Part shown: positions 11,371 through 24,400 of the stretch, in pieces
Position numbering within the stretch: position 1 is the stretch's first letter
How the letters are laid out: each line of letters begins with the position of its first letter
Assembly (NCBI RefSeq): GCF_000003815.2
Contig: NC_049980.1
Location: forward strand, 22,831,249 to 22,895,248
Reading direction: 5' to 3'
Source of the DNA: Branchiostoma floridae
Lineage: Eukaryota > Chordata > Leptocardii > Amphioxiformes > Branchiostomatidae
DNA: 64,000 nt
Program-made: the position numbers and the translations under genes
The notes under the pieces: generated by a model
What the model was told of the DNA's origin: nothing
Databases searched by the model: none
The model's input: the letters and a program-made list of their open reading frames with translations, nothing else

Positions 11371-14112
11371 AACAGATGGTAAATATTTTTCTTCGGTTCA
11401 CACGTTGACCTCCTATAAGTACATACGTAGTGTGCAGTTATAAGTCAGTAGGGCCTCTGTACCATGTTTGTACCGATGCTTACAGAAAGCTTTTCCTTAT
11501 CTTAACTTCATCGCAGTATATCTAACGCGCCATTCTAGATAACTTGGCGCGAAACAGACCGTTTTAATGACGCGAGGACGTCTTTCTGGCTTAGCGAAGA
11601 CTTTGTGGGATTAACCTCCTCGATAAGCCTGTCGTCTGAGCCGTGGTTTATTGTCGTATTGGTGTGAGCTGGAGATGTTGGGGATTACTGGCGCGTCTGC
11701 TGCGACAATGACGACTCCTCTGAGTGATGAGATGAAGACGTACGACCTGCTCACATTTAGAAAATTTACCTTGATCTTGTCAAGGTAGTTTCGCAACACC
11801 GGCCGGGCAGCGAAAAGGCTGGTAAGCAATGATTCGGGCTTTGAATCCCCATTTTTAGCATCATCTCTTAGCAATATTAAAAGAAACGGTATAATACGGT
11901 ATGGTACGGATGGGAAAGGTATTTGCCTTTTCAGTCTTGTAACAATAGACTACATGCAATAATAGACAGGCTACTGCATTTGTCTCAAGAGGGCTAGAAC
12001 GCGCAAATAGAGACCATTCGTTGTTGTCAATAAAACCTTGTGGGCTTTTGTTTATTCTCAGTGCGAAAGTTTCATGTCCACTTTCATGTCTTTTTCCAGC
12101 GATGATTGTCGCTTAGAGCAATATTAATGCCCAACTGGCCCATAGGGATACTAGGTCTCTCACCGAGCTGCTCATTCACAAGTACTTGGCAGAGACCTTA
12201 TGCCACAAGAAGAATGTAAACTGCACTTGAAGCCAAACTGGCAGCCGCACATGCCCGGGACGTCCATCTGAAGCTGGTTAAACACTTTGTGTAACGCTAA
12301 CCATGTACTGCCGGCCGACATGACACGTCACCTTTGCGTTTCACCCGGTAATTTTTGGAAATCAAAACACCGGTAACCCGAGGGGACATATACACGGCTT
12401 CTAAACGGGCCAAGTGGATGTGGTGCAGTGACATGTTAGTGGCCATGGGAGGTGACGTACCATTAGATTCAGCGTTGCCCCGAACCACCATATGATATAT
12501 CATACTGAGATTTGCCATGAGAGGCAGGTCCGGATCCATTATGTACCAATTAAGTAATACTGTATTTAATCAAATCAGTTAGTAAGCAAGCGATTTGGAT
12601 AGAAATATTAAATGTCATCATGCATGCCTCAGTTGAGTCTCAGATTAAACCCCATTGTTTCTGTACAGAGTGTCTCAACACAGGCTTTTTATTGACGTTA
12701 TACTAATTATAATTTGACTCCTCTAACCACCATGTTGGTGGGTAATTGAATTAAGCAGTAGCATCTTCGCGTGGTTAACAGACGTACGCTGTAATGCAAC
12801 ATGGCACAGATGACGTCAAATGAAAAGCCTGTATAGGAGCTATCGTTCGTGTTTATGTCAAGAATTATGACTACCGACAGTTCATGCAGCTGCTCCAAAT
12901 GGCTTAACTCGATCTAAGTGCACTGGAATCGATGACGTAATTGTACCTCTCTGAACCACGACCTAGTCTTGTTCCCAGGTCAGTCAAAGACCGATGTCGA
13001 GTGCAAGACCTGTTGCCCTCCATCGTCTCCATGACGACCTGCCACAAATTGTGTAAACATGACGGATGTTCTGGCCGCCCCTGACTGACAGACCCGTCGA
13101 TAATATTTACTCTGCCTATCAGGGTCTGTTCTAAACTGTGTAGGCGCTGCCGAGGCGCGAGGCCAGTAGGACTGGCACGCAGACGTTATTAGGTGTGGCA
13201 CAGTTTTCCAATCTCTAAGTAGTTGTGACTTGTAGGGTTTGTCTCGGTGTTTTACACCTTTGTAGTGGTCCTATTTCTCTCCCTCTTGGAGAAAATGACA
13301 TAACCCCCAAGAAACAAAGAGAAAAGCAATGCGAGCTTTTAGAAAGGTGTAGAGATTGACCCCAAACTACCCAGCCAAATCCTACATCTGCTTGGAGATT
13401 ACAACTTTTGTCGTCGCCTTTCAATAACAGGCATACTGTAATCAAATAAATAAGCGTCTTCAGACTTTGAAAAGCAACTTGTCCTTCTGTTTTAGAATTT
13501 ATCAAAGGAACAAAACAGATTCTGTTAACTCTGAAGCCGAGATGAGATACGTTCTCCTAAAGCCACTTGGATGGCGTTGTATTTCATCCAGTATTGCAAT
13601 GCAGAAAGCGAACATAAATATCTTCCATTAAGTCTAAAAGGGTATGTACTACTTTCAACTTGCCGTAGCTTGATTACAGGCGGACACCACATTTATTTGT
13701 AAGTGTGTATCAAAGGCCTAAAATATCCGTTTTTGTCTTCTTTTGCTTCAAGTTTTCTCCCGTTCAGCAAGTTAACAGCAGACACACCTGGTGGCACAGA
13801 AAGTCCCCTCTAAGTTCTTAATCCAATGTGGCAAATTTTGTCTTTACCTGCCGCAGGTGAAATGAAAAGAAAGGTGCGTTTCACTGCCACCGAACATAAA
13901 CCTCTACGTAATTACCCAGCGCTTAACTGGGCCTGTTATCATTGTCGTTATGTCACCGTACGCGTATGCGTTTACGTGTAATCTTCCGGTTCAATTAACG
14001 ACATGTACCTCAATTCATAGCTTTACATCACAGATTACAGATGTCAATCGCAGTGTATCATGTTATTTGGGGAGATCATGAGGCATACTACACTATGTGT
14101 GTCAAAAACATT

Positions 14113-14152
<40 letters not shown>

Positions 14153-14196
14153 GTGTGTGTGCGTTCGTGCGTGCGTTCGTGTGTGTGTTGGTGTGT
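14113..14196. repeat. (TG)n microsatellite
   Basis: An imperfect TG run interrupted by TGCG and TTCG units. It generates Cys-Val and Thr-His repeats in all frames, none of which is a gene. Confidence 0.95.
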
Positions 14197-17100
14197 ACTG
14201 CCTGTAAACATACACACAGGTCTGCTAGACATTTCATTTATTACGACTGATTGCTGTATACCGAAAGCCTCTGTAAGCATCTCCAATTTGCTGTATCTAG
14301 ACCCAAAATGACTGGGTACTACGTTGCCAATGTGACGCCTTTGAAATGACCTCCCGGATCAATACAAAGTCGACAATGCCTGAACTTTTCCCGTTCTTAT
14401 CTGTCCTCACGAAGTCCGCCCTACACACCCTCCCACTCATGGATCTTATGAGTAGCTTGTTGTGACGTTTGTAGCCGTTTGATTGACGTGTGATTGGCAC
14501 GAGAACAATCGATGCCCCGTCATCCCGGCCATTATGGAGCACTTCAAACTAATGAAATCCTCACGGCTTTATCTTATCGGGCTCGGATCTGTCCGCTCGG
14601 AGCCTGCGCGGGTCTGCCGCGGGTTTGGCGAGTTTTCCGGACTGTCATGTTGTTAAGGTGAACTGTCAGACTTTGTCCGAATGAGAGGTGTAACTTTATT
14701 TATAGTTACTGCTACTGCCACTGGTGCCAGCAGAAATCATAATAGACAATTATATACTACAGTCGTTCGTACATTTTTTGGGTGTTAAAACCGGAACATC
14801 TACTTAATCACTTATCAAGCATTGTAAGCTTTCCATAGCTTTGTTGGCTTTAAGGATCTAGATGTAGGTATGATTAGGACACATAAAACGTTCCCCCAAT
14901 AACTTCTGTATGCGTTATTTTTTACGTATATCTCTTTCTCATGCTTCATTTTTTTTTCTTCTGCACGCTCGTACTCATAATTTCCGGACTTTCTGGCTGT
15001 TTGACTCATTATAAAAAAAACTTTCATTTTTTCTTATTTTTACCATATTGAAAAAATAAACTTTATCATCATAACATTCAGATAGTGATTTACAGTGTTG
15101 AGATCCCAGCAACAAAAATGTTTGTTTATTTAACAGCAAGGTACGAGGTCCCACCCGCCCTTACCAAATAAAGAATATGTTTTAAAAACATGAAATCATA
15201 GAGCATGTACGGATCTATACACATTGATATGCCCTTTTTCGAAGGAAGCAATTAAATCTGATAGAAATAAGACTTTTCCTGGTGCATTGTTTATACAGCC
15301 ATGTCGTAACCAATAATTTACCTCTTTCTAACACGAACGTTCCAACTGATACACAGAAAACTGCTTTTGCTTTGACTGCATGACCTTTTGGATAAGATAG
15401 CAGGTCACGACGCAGACATCAAAAGTCAAGCATAGCTTAACCCCCGCCCAATGGGTTACAGAAAATGATTACATCACCATTGTCATACCGATAGAGCTTA
15501 CAATGTCGTAATAGGTTGGATACTGGTCTGATGTTAGATAGGTTTATGGGTTACGTTCTTGCCCATGATGCATCTTAAGCGGCATTTATTGTGATTTCAC
15601 GCATGTAGGCTTGCGTTTCATAAAAAAAACTAATCTCTTATGAGTTGGCCAAGTGAGAGAAAAGAGTGTAAGGTTTATTGTCTCCTAGTATCGAAAGGTC
15701 TTTGGCTGGAGACCGGCCGAGATCCCTGATAACTGTGATAACTGTAATAGGTTATCGTGACTACAGTCGTGAGTTCGGCAGAGAGAAGTCGGAGTTGTGA
15801 GATGTTGTGCACAGCGAGACTCCGGGATGGCGTGCCACGGTGGTTACAACTTCTGTGCACTATAAAGGCTCTATAAATGGCCGAACTACGGGATGTGGCA
15901 TCTGGGGCAGTAGTGTCGGCAACTTTCTTGCCTTTGATGTGAACTGGAGGTTACTAACACACTGTTCCCTGGTTCAATTTACCTTTCTTTGATGCTGAAC
16001 CGGCTTGAAAATGTCGACTTGGGGGAATGGTGGGTATTACCTGTGTCATTGTCCGATGCCCAGATTGAACTTGAGTCAGATATGACTGCTATTAGCTCGT
16101 CATTGGAATATCTAGTAACCCAAGCCCAGACGCCAGCCTTGTTAGCCTTAATTCACTCCCATAGACAGTGTCATGCTATGGCTATGATTACACATGTAAA
16201 TGTAACTCGCCTAAGTTGGCATGTATTAAAAGAAGGATAGTCATAAATCACCTGGTTATAAATCAACCTTGTCTCTGTTTGAACTCAGTAATAATCCGCG
16301 CTTCGTTCCTTTTCACGCAGCATGGCTTTCCTTTTAATCCTATAAAGATAGTAGAACCATATATTTTGAAGCCCCCACTTTAGGCACTTAAGATTAGGCA
16401 CATAAGAGGTCCCTTGTGCAGGAGCCAGTGCGAGTCCAAGCGGGAATGTGCGGTAATGACCGGTGTACGTACACAGGAATGTTCCCTCCCGCGTGGAGCC
16501 GTCAACTCGCCCTGCCCTGCCCGTCCAACCCAGGAATTATCTGTCAACGGTTTTGTTTGGAGGCTTCAGCTCTTTCTAAGCTTTCCTTTCGCTGCGGCCT
16601 AAACTTATCATCAGAAGCTAATTTGTGCGCGGTTAACGTGAAATCACACCGACTGGTGGAAAGTCTGTCAATGTCTTTTCACTCCGCTGTCGGCGTATAG
16701 AAATGGTCCCGGTATAAAAGGTGAAAAGCTTTAGATTCACCTCGGGTCGTTTTTTCACTGGGCTATTGAAGCTAAGCAAATCTGTGTGCCATTCTTTGCA
16801 TCCTACCTTGTCAATATGACCATACATTCTATAGGACGACTTAAACGTAGATGTCTTATCATCGTTAAGTTACCCCGGCCCGTTATGTTATCGCATCATT
16901 GGTCCGTATTTGATGTACATTTCGTCACGTGGGTTAGGAATGAAATAGTGCTTCTGATGTGAGAAGAGCCAATGAAAGTGAGTTAGATCAGTAATAACTC
17001 GGATCGCCCAGCTGTCTGTCCGGGAGCGGTGTGTGGGTGGGCCCGTATGTCAGGCACAGGGCACCGGACCGGACCGGGGTAGGGCCGGGGTTACGGCGCG

Positions 17101-20100
17101 CACGTGTGCGAAAAATCTGCAATTCTGCAAATTCGAGAGAAGATATATGAGTTGGTCAAGAGAGGTGAAGTTTTTCATAGTCATTTCATAGTCCGATAGT
17201 TCACCCACCCCGGCCCACCTGTCCATGCTGAAACCTGCAGCTGGCCTGCTAACACTGACGCCGATGAATAGGCTGTATGGGAGAGTATGGGTCATCGGGT
17301 GAAGAATCATGTGTACGAATTGACTGGGTCGTCTCAAACTAAACTTAATGTGACTTTGTTAATTGTCCTCATCTAGCAAAACACTAACACGTTTTCTACT
17401 AGTTCTTTTCCTGCTGTAGACATCCTAGAGAATGTCGTAAAATACGAAGTGGCTGACGATGCATTTTGTCGGCTCTTGTGCAAATGCTATTGCCTCTTGC
17501 TGAACCTTTATTTTCATGTTCCTGACGAACTAGCGAAAGCCCATGTACCTACTGTTGATACTGGAGTGGTTTGACAAGCAGAGCCAATTACGTGTGTGTG
17601 CAGAGGTAAGGTTTGTTTTTCCGCATGGAGGAGTTCTGTCAACCGTCTTCTCAACACCTACAGGTAGCCCCGCTATGCACCGTAAGTAACCTGGGGCAGG
17701 TAGCCTGTCGTACATGTAGTTTTGCTAGCGTCGCAAGATACCGGGTGCGCAGCGCTCAGCATAATGCATCCAACCTGAATCATTGTGAATGGACAGTCAA
17801 CTGCTCTTGCAAAGTTACGTATCACATTAGCAAAAGCAGATAGGCTAGTCACGAGTTGCAGTCACTATTGGGCAGGTAACGAACGAACAACAACAACAAT
17901 AGGACATCTATCTTCATACTAAATAATCAGTGTATACTGTAATCTCCAAATAGTAAATAAGAGATGGAAGGATGGGTATTGGCTACAGACAGAGTTGGCT
18001 GGACTACCCTAACCGCCTCATGCGCCAAACGTCTAAGTATGCTGCAATTGTCCTGTACTTCTTGGCTGTAACACGCTGTTGTAGACCACTTACTCTGCCC
18101 TATGGGCACGCGAATCTGAAACCTTAGTCCGCTCCTCTAGACTGGCAGGACACACAGCTTTAGTTTACCGTCGTTTGTCGCCCTTCTGAAGTCAACTCAG
18201 CGGAACGGCTTCCGTGCGGCGTGAAACTCCGGCGTAAACCGTGAAAATCTCGGCTTGGGACGAGGTGTGCGGATTTGGGTAAAGAACCGGAGCTGTGAAT
18301 AATGCACCTGTCATAATAACACCTGCAATGGGCGTAAAGTATAGATGGAGTGACGTAAAAAGAAAACTATGCAAATTTAGACATGACAAGCTATTTCATG
18401 GGCTGAGTCGCGGGTTACTGTAATCACCGAATAAACTACCGGTAGGTTATCTTTCACCGAATGATAGAATATAATAAATAATAGATAGAATGACAAAAAA
18501 AAAACGTGACAAAAAGTAAAGGTAACGGTTGTGTTCGTTGACTACTACATGTGATTTGTATAATCGTTGTATTTTTACAAGTTATTCATCTTTGTTTATG
18601 TATACATATGCGCCATATTTCGCTTTAATTGTGTAGTTGGAGAGGAAGTTTTCTTGTATGTGGCTGTTCTCACGGGAACATTTCTGCTTCCGCCCTCCCT
18701 TGTCCCTAACGTGTTTACCGACCAATTTTCCCGCGGCGAAAAACAGTTTCCTAGAATCTCTTTTTCCCTAAACCTAAAAACAGATCGAACGCACTTAAAG
18801 TTTTAATGGGTCAGTCGCTCCCACTGGGATTTTTTAGTAGGTTGCGCACAGGTAAATCAGCGCTTTTATTTTCTCTAGAACTGTTCTTTTACAACTTATA
18901 TGGTTCACTCTCACATACAAAGAAAACCATGGCATCAAATGAACATGGAATAAATACACAAGCAATAAAAACATGCGATAAGTGCAAAATGACAATAAGA
19001 CCAGTATCGTTCATATGGCTTCATTATTTGAGCACCCTTTCCCGTCATTGCGTAACTTGTGGTTGTTTACTACTGTATAGCTATAGCGTCGGTGGATTGC
19101 GTGTCCTTCGTAACTACAATGAGAACCCCAGCTAACTGGCCTCCTTTGGTTCCTGGCCTCCAGTACCAGGGGGCATTTCTGACTTCAAATTGGCACCCCT
19201 AGAACAAATAGCCTAATATCCATCCGCTTCCAGTCCATGTCCGCTCCCAAAACGCACAGAAGCGACCATAAGGCAGTGGATAGAAGACTGAAATCATCAG
19301 AAATAACCCAGATTTTCCAGCTCGAAAATCAAATTACAGTTAATAGAACGCTGTCATTTACGAAAAGAAACATCCCGCGTGATCTCGGTCAATGGCAATA
19401 AGCTTTCATTATTCAGACAAGACAGAATAAGATCTCCAACCTGTTCTAGCCCAGACAGTGAACAATGCGGACTAGATTTGGAAATGATCACAAGGTAAGT
19501 ACAGAGGTTTCGCGAGCCCGCGCCAGTCTGATCTCACAGGTGCTCATCGCTGTGTCAAGCACCACTGAGCGCGTTCTGATCGGCTCCCGGGCACACAGGA
19601 GTTGGTAAATAAGGCTTAGAGTTGATCGAAGTTTCTACAAATATTGGAACTTCTGAAGGACCACACGTCCTAAAGTCATGCATGGTCAGGCGCTGAAATG
19701 CTGGGTACTCAGGGACCGTACATTTAGCATTCTGTCGGGGATGTAACATCTGAAGGAAGAGGCATGTCAGTAGTAGGCTAGTGGGATCCGGATTCGGCAA
19801 GAAACCGGTGCGCACAGACCTAGGTAGCTGGCTGTGAAAATAAAATAAAATAGAAAATAAAGAGAGGAAAAATATCCAAAGACATACCAAAGACAAAGAT
19901 AGTTTGTAACCTGCATTTGTATGTCTATGCCATGTTTTTATTGAGACTATTTGTAACAAATCGCACTCAATTCAGGAGGTCTGTGGCCTCCTGCTCACGT
20001 GGATTTGTGTGTGAAATAAATAAATGAATAAAAAATATCACAATTAATCTCGCAACAAGTTAACGTTTCACGCAATTTCAACTTTGTGCGTCATGGTCCA

Positions 20101-20869
20101 TTGTGTTGTAATAGGCCTTGGTACAATAAATGCACGTCAATCTGTTTTGTAATGGAGTCTACCACGTAGCACACTATATGAAGCTGATCCATTGACAAAG
20201 GCATTGTAATGATCGGTCCTTTAATATTGGACAGACAGTATATAGGACGTGAAGCAATAGCTGATGAATCAGAAACCCTCCCACATGTGCCTATGCCCTA
20301 GGCTACCCAGATCCAACCCGTCGCGCCACATGTGTTTTGTGATAGAAACTTCTGGCATTACTTTACACTCTTGGTCCCCGCCCGGTCATTAGGCACCGCA
20401 AAGTGTCTGTCCCGTAAAGTGGTTCACAATCATGTCGAGTCCAGGACCGCTCCTCCCCCCGCCTGTGGGTCACACACGCGCACCACCCCTAATTGGACAG
20501 CAATGACTCTAGTCAAACTCTTCCAAAAATACGGAAAGCCTGTCAAGACAATCAATATGATTGCAAACCTGTTAACCTTCCTTCCACGCATTCTAAAACA
20601 AACGTTAATGGGTGAACCGAATTTGAATGGCCATTCTTTTTTCTTGTGAGAAATATGAGTTCGTCATATAATTCTGCAACGCACATTCCTCCAGATAGCA
20701 AGCCAAAGAAATCACTGTAGGTTGCGATGCTTGTCATTGTAGACTGTTCTACCCGGATTACCGTAGTTACTGACGGTGGTAAGGACGGGCGCTGAGGGCA
20801 TCTGGGCGATCGGCAGTGGCTCAGACCAATCACAGATATATCGTCTGACACAGTTCTGCGCACATTGAA

Positions 20870-21395
20870 CCGTGCATGGGGAGTGCAGCTAGGGGCACCA
20901 TGTGCGGCGGGCAGGCGTTAGTAGGACACGTCTAACGGTACGGCAGCGGGCGGGATCGCACTGAGCAGGTGTCGCTGCTGAAATTTCGCAGAGTTTGTGT
21001 ATGTGTGTGCGCGTGTGGATACCACTGACGGGTTTGTAACAGTGCAGTAGGGCAGGCATCAGGAGTGTTCTGTGTACGTGGAGGCCAGGATAGCGCACAT
21101 TTGCTCGGCCTAACTTAGTAACTGGAATTACCGCTGTTCTGCTGGCAATCTCGTGAGCTTGCCGTCGTCCGTGGTCCGAGACGGGCGGGATTATTGACCG
21201 AGCATAGTGCAGAGGCTGGTCGGCGGCTCAGGCGGGGTACACCGTATGAAATCCGTGCGAACATGCTGGGAGGAGCTCGCTCTTTTCCCCTGCCAACCGC
21301 TGGACCCTTGACATGAGTATTCCTCTAAGATCGCCCCTAAGGAAAGCTGTAGTCTATCTTCAAGTGCTGGACATCGCGCCGCCATTCCTGGCGCC
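20870..21395 (+). promoter_or_regulatory. CpG-rich 5' flank of R-spondin
   Basis: This stretch is visibly richer in G+C and CpG than its surroundings and ends at the R-spondin start codon. I see no TATA box at a suitable distance. It therefore looks like a CpG-type promoter plus 5' UTR; the transcription start was not located. GC richness continues into the first ~750 bp of intron 1. Confidence 0.4.
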
Positions 21396-21480
21396 ATGGA
21401 TCTCAGTATGGTCTTGTCACTCCTCGTGATTGTAGGAGTGTTCACAGTCGGCCTGGGCAAACCACGGAAAGTTAAACGAG
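21396..21480 (+). CDS. RSPO: R-spondin exon 1: signal peptide
   Basis: ATG in a good context (GCGCCATGG) opens a 28-codon exon that ends in phase 1 at the donor GTAAGA. It encodes MDLS, a hydrophobic core of Val/Leu/Ile, a Gly-Leu-Gly cleavage region and the basic segment KPRKVKR. The assignment rests on the secretory signal, the exact phase match to the exon at 34725, the basic residues just before the Fu1 cysteines (as in vertebrate R-spondins) and a CpG-rich promoter-like flank. The 13-kb distance makes this less certain than the other exons. Confidence 0.8.
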
Positions 21481-24400
21481 GTAAGAAAAGTTTTGTACAC
21501 ATCCTGCCTTTGTCAGGTGCTTTGGGCTATGTTTTGGACATACGCTGCCGGTGGTGGGGGTTGGGTGATTAAAGTAGGGAGCTATGAAGACGGCCACTCG
21601 TTTTTCCAAACGTTCGTTTTGTTGTTAGGTTTAGGGAGGCATTGTGCTGTTAGATTGCATGTTTTGCAGCGTCACGGATACAACGTAGTGCGTATGGCAC
21701 GGTATCACTTGCTTATCCTGCGGGTCCCTATCGGAAAGTTTACTGTTGAAATCTCCCCTCGCGGCTGCTCAACGCGTGTGGCGCATACACACCACACTTT
21801 CGTAAATACGCGGGAGAGAAATCTCGGCCGTGTTTCTGTGACATTTTACCTCCGGGGACGGGATGGTCGGATAGTGTTTACGGCCAGACCCGTCCAGACC
21901 CCAACACTGTTTATGGAGACACTGTTCTTTATCAGTTACGCGTTGATCTCTTCTCGGTGGAACTGTGCGAACGCCAGGAGGCTTACAGTCTTCTTTTCAT
22001 GGACCCCCCCTTTGTTGTTGTCGCTGTGCCGAGTGACCTGCCACTGTTCGCGGTTGACGTATCATGCCTCCTCACTGTTGCGCTTTTGTTGGTTCTCTCC
22101 TTTGTGTCGACACGAGGAGGGCCCGGTAGCAGGGCCCGAGTTTGTTGCAAAGTTTGCGGCGAAAGTTTTGACAGTATCGGGCTGGATTTGTGGCTTGTTT
22201 AGAGAAGGGTTTAACCGGGGCGGGAGAGGGCATGTCGTTCATTAAGTTTTATTGCTCCCTGCTGGATCGTTGACTCACTTCCCTCAGACGGAAGGGCAGG
22301 ATAAAGACCTGAGAAAATACGTTCAAAGTAGCTGAAAATCGCCGTGTTTTTCTTGGAGTTGTCCAAACTAGTTTTCACTAACACTTGCCACTTGTGCTCA
22401 AACCCACTTAAGCCATCAAAGGGCGCAGCAGCACTTCAAATAGTAAAGTTTGGAACTTTTCTTTGAGGAGAGGACGTTTGCTGTTGTCTTGATTTCAATC
22501 CAATCACAGGTGTCTTGCCTTTTGAACCTTTTAGGAAAACTGAAGGGAATTTGCCAGTAGTTTGCTAAATAAAAAGCCTTTCCGTCTTGGTGCCTTCACT
22601 CCTAAAGCCTTGTTATCGAGTGATTGATAGATGCACAGACAATCACCCAGGCAACCAAACGAGTCATTCGTTTTGAATTTCTTCTTCTTTCACTGAGAAT
22701 CAAGCCTTTCTACTCAATCTGGTCACACTTTGAAAGGATTAGGATAGAACTCAGCAGGCGTGACGTATTTTGATTGACAGCTACACAAACGGTAGGGTTA
22801 CGGTGCTTCTGAGGGTAAAATCTCCTGACAAGACACCAGTCCTTCTCTACTTGATGATTGACAGGCCCACAAACGATCTTGCAGAATAGCAGGCCTGTAG
22901 AATAGTTTGAATTGTCGTTGTAGGAGCGAAACATGGTTAGGAAAGGAGCGAAAGAAGAGAAGAGGACGTTTGAGTGCAAGCTTTCTCTCAATTGCAACAT
23001 TGATGGGCTTTTCGGGATTTGCCCAAGGAGCAGGTAGAACAATATTGCATGCAGGATTAACCATGGACACTATCCTCTACCAGGCTCCGCGGATCGCTGG
23101 TCAAATAGTAGAAATTGCCCAGCGATCCGCAGAGCCTGGTAGAGGCTAATGGGCACTACTCTAGCAATCGTCATGCGAGTAGAAAAGGTTCACTTGGGGT
23201 AATGTACAGATTGTTGTTCGGCCCCAGTAGTTGTTATAGCCCCAAGCACTGTTGGATGGGGAAATCGTTACCTTCAAACCAGAAGAAGCTAACGATCTTC
23301 CCATCCAAGTAAAAGCCATAATACACGCTTAAAACCCACAATTAAAAGTCCTTGCCCAATTTTAAGCCCCTTTCCTACGGGCCCTTTCCTACGGAAGTAC
23401 AGTTGTCATAATCTAAGTGATTTAACAGACAAGAAGGTGACATCGAATATTGTTTTCTCTCGACTAAAATTTCAAAGCGTATGTCATTATGATGATAGAG
23501 GGTGGCCCTGATGAAGAGGGGCCAAGCAAGAGGCGTTACTGAAACAGGGCAGACGGGATAAAGTGGAATTGAAGTTGATAAGGATTTTCCAATCTGAACC
23601 TCAGCTCTGTGAGTGGACTAGCCCTATATCATAGTCATGTATTAAGTTGTCTTCCACAGAGGACTTCCCTCTCAGCGGCCTGTCGTGACTTCTCAGTAAC
23701 CCCCGAGTACTTCCCGACGGAGCAGTGTACTTATGGGGGCTCAGCCGGGAATGTGGAGAAAGTGATCGACTGCATAAATCTACTCTCCAAGCAAAGGTTC
23801 GGCTCCGACTGGTTTCTGTCGTGTTTTTAGGCTAACTATTCTGTCTCGTTTTCTTCATAACCGGTAGACATGAAGAAAACGGGACAAATTAGAAATCTCG
23901 ACAGGATGGCCTAAAACACGCCAAGAAACAGCCGAAGCCGAACCTCTGCTGTGAGAGTAGATTTTTGTAGTCGATCACTGTGGAAGAATTCTGGCTATAA
24001 ACCTTCGCCGTTTCTTTGTTGGTATTCTTCGGTTAACTGAATCTTCAATAGCACAAATGTGATGTTCTTGATTTAGTAATTTATTTTCTCAGCATTGTTG
24101 TTAGTCTAATTGGAAAAATTGTGACAAAAAGAATTAGGTCCAGGCCTTTACTATCTCAGTCCTATGGAGGACACTATTGGGTACAGGTATGGATGCCCTT
24201 AACTTAAAATCCTTTCGATAATTTGAGCTCATAACAGACCAAGAAGCCAAAGGAATCCCTAAGGACATGCCGTTTAAGGGATGTTTAAAGACATGTTTCC
24301 TGTCCACACGATTACCGACAACGCCTGTAAGAGTGTGGGTTACATCTCTGCGTGTTGGAGTACTGAAGACGGGACGGAGGAATGTTAGAAGTCCTTCACG

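Larger units (their letters stand above)
6500..20869. other. Intergenic upstream of R-spondin, no gene seen
   Basis: Apart from the fold-back at 10006-10179, the pyrimidine tract and the (TG)n run, I see no exon with protein-like sequence and sensible splice sites. The longest frames (for example the 134 codons at 19555-19959, -) are low-complexity or end without domain signals. Cis-regulatory elements of R-spondin may lie here but cannot be seen by eye. Confidence 0.5.

Noticed and set aside
14044-14311. Cys-Val and Thr-His repeat peptides
   Set aside because: They are translations of a (TG)n microsatellite.
19555-19959. 134-codon frame on - with a hydrophobic N-terminal half
   Set aside because: The hydrophobic run comes from a low-complexity A/T-rich tract, and the remainder has no family signature.
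21493-22245. 250-codon open frame on + just after R-spondin exon 1
   Set aside because: It begins inside intron 1 in a GC-rich zone. The composition is Cys/Arg/Leu-rich without domain signals, and it overlaps a correctly phased donor. Long frames by chance are more likely in such DNA. A protein search with no hits would confirm rejection.
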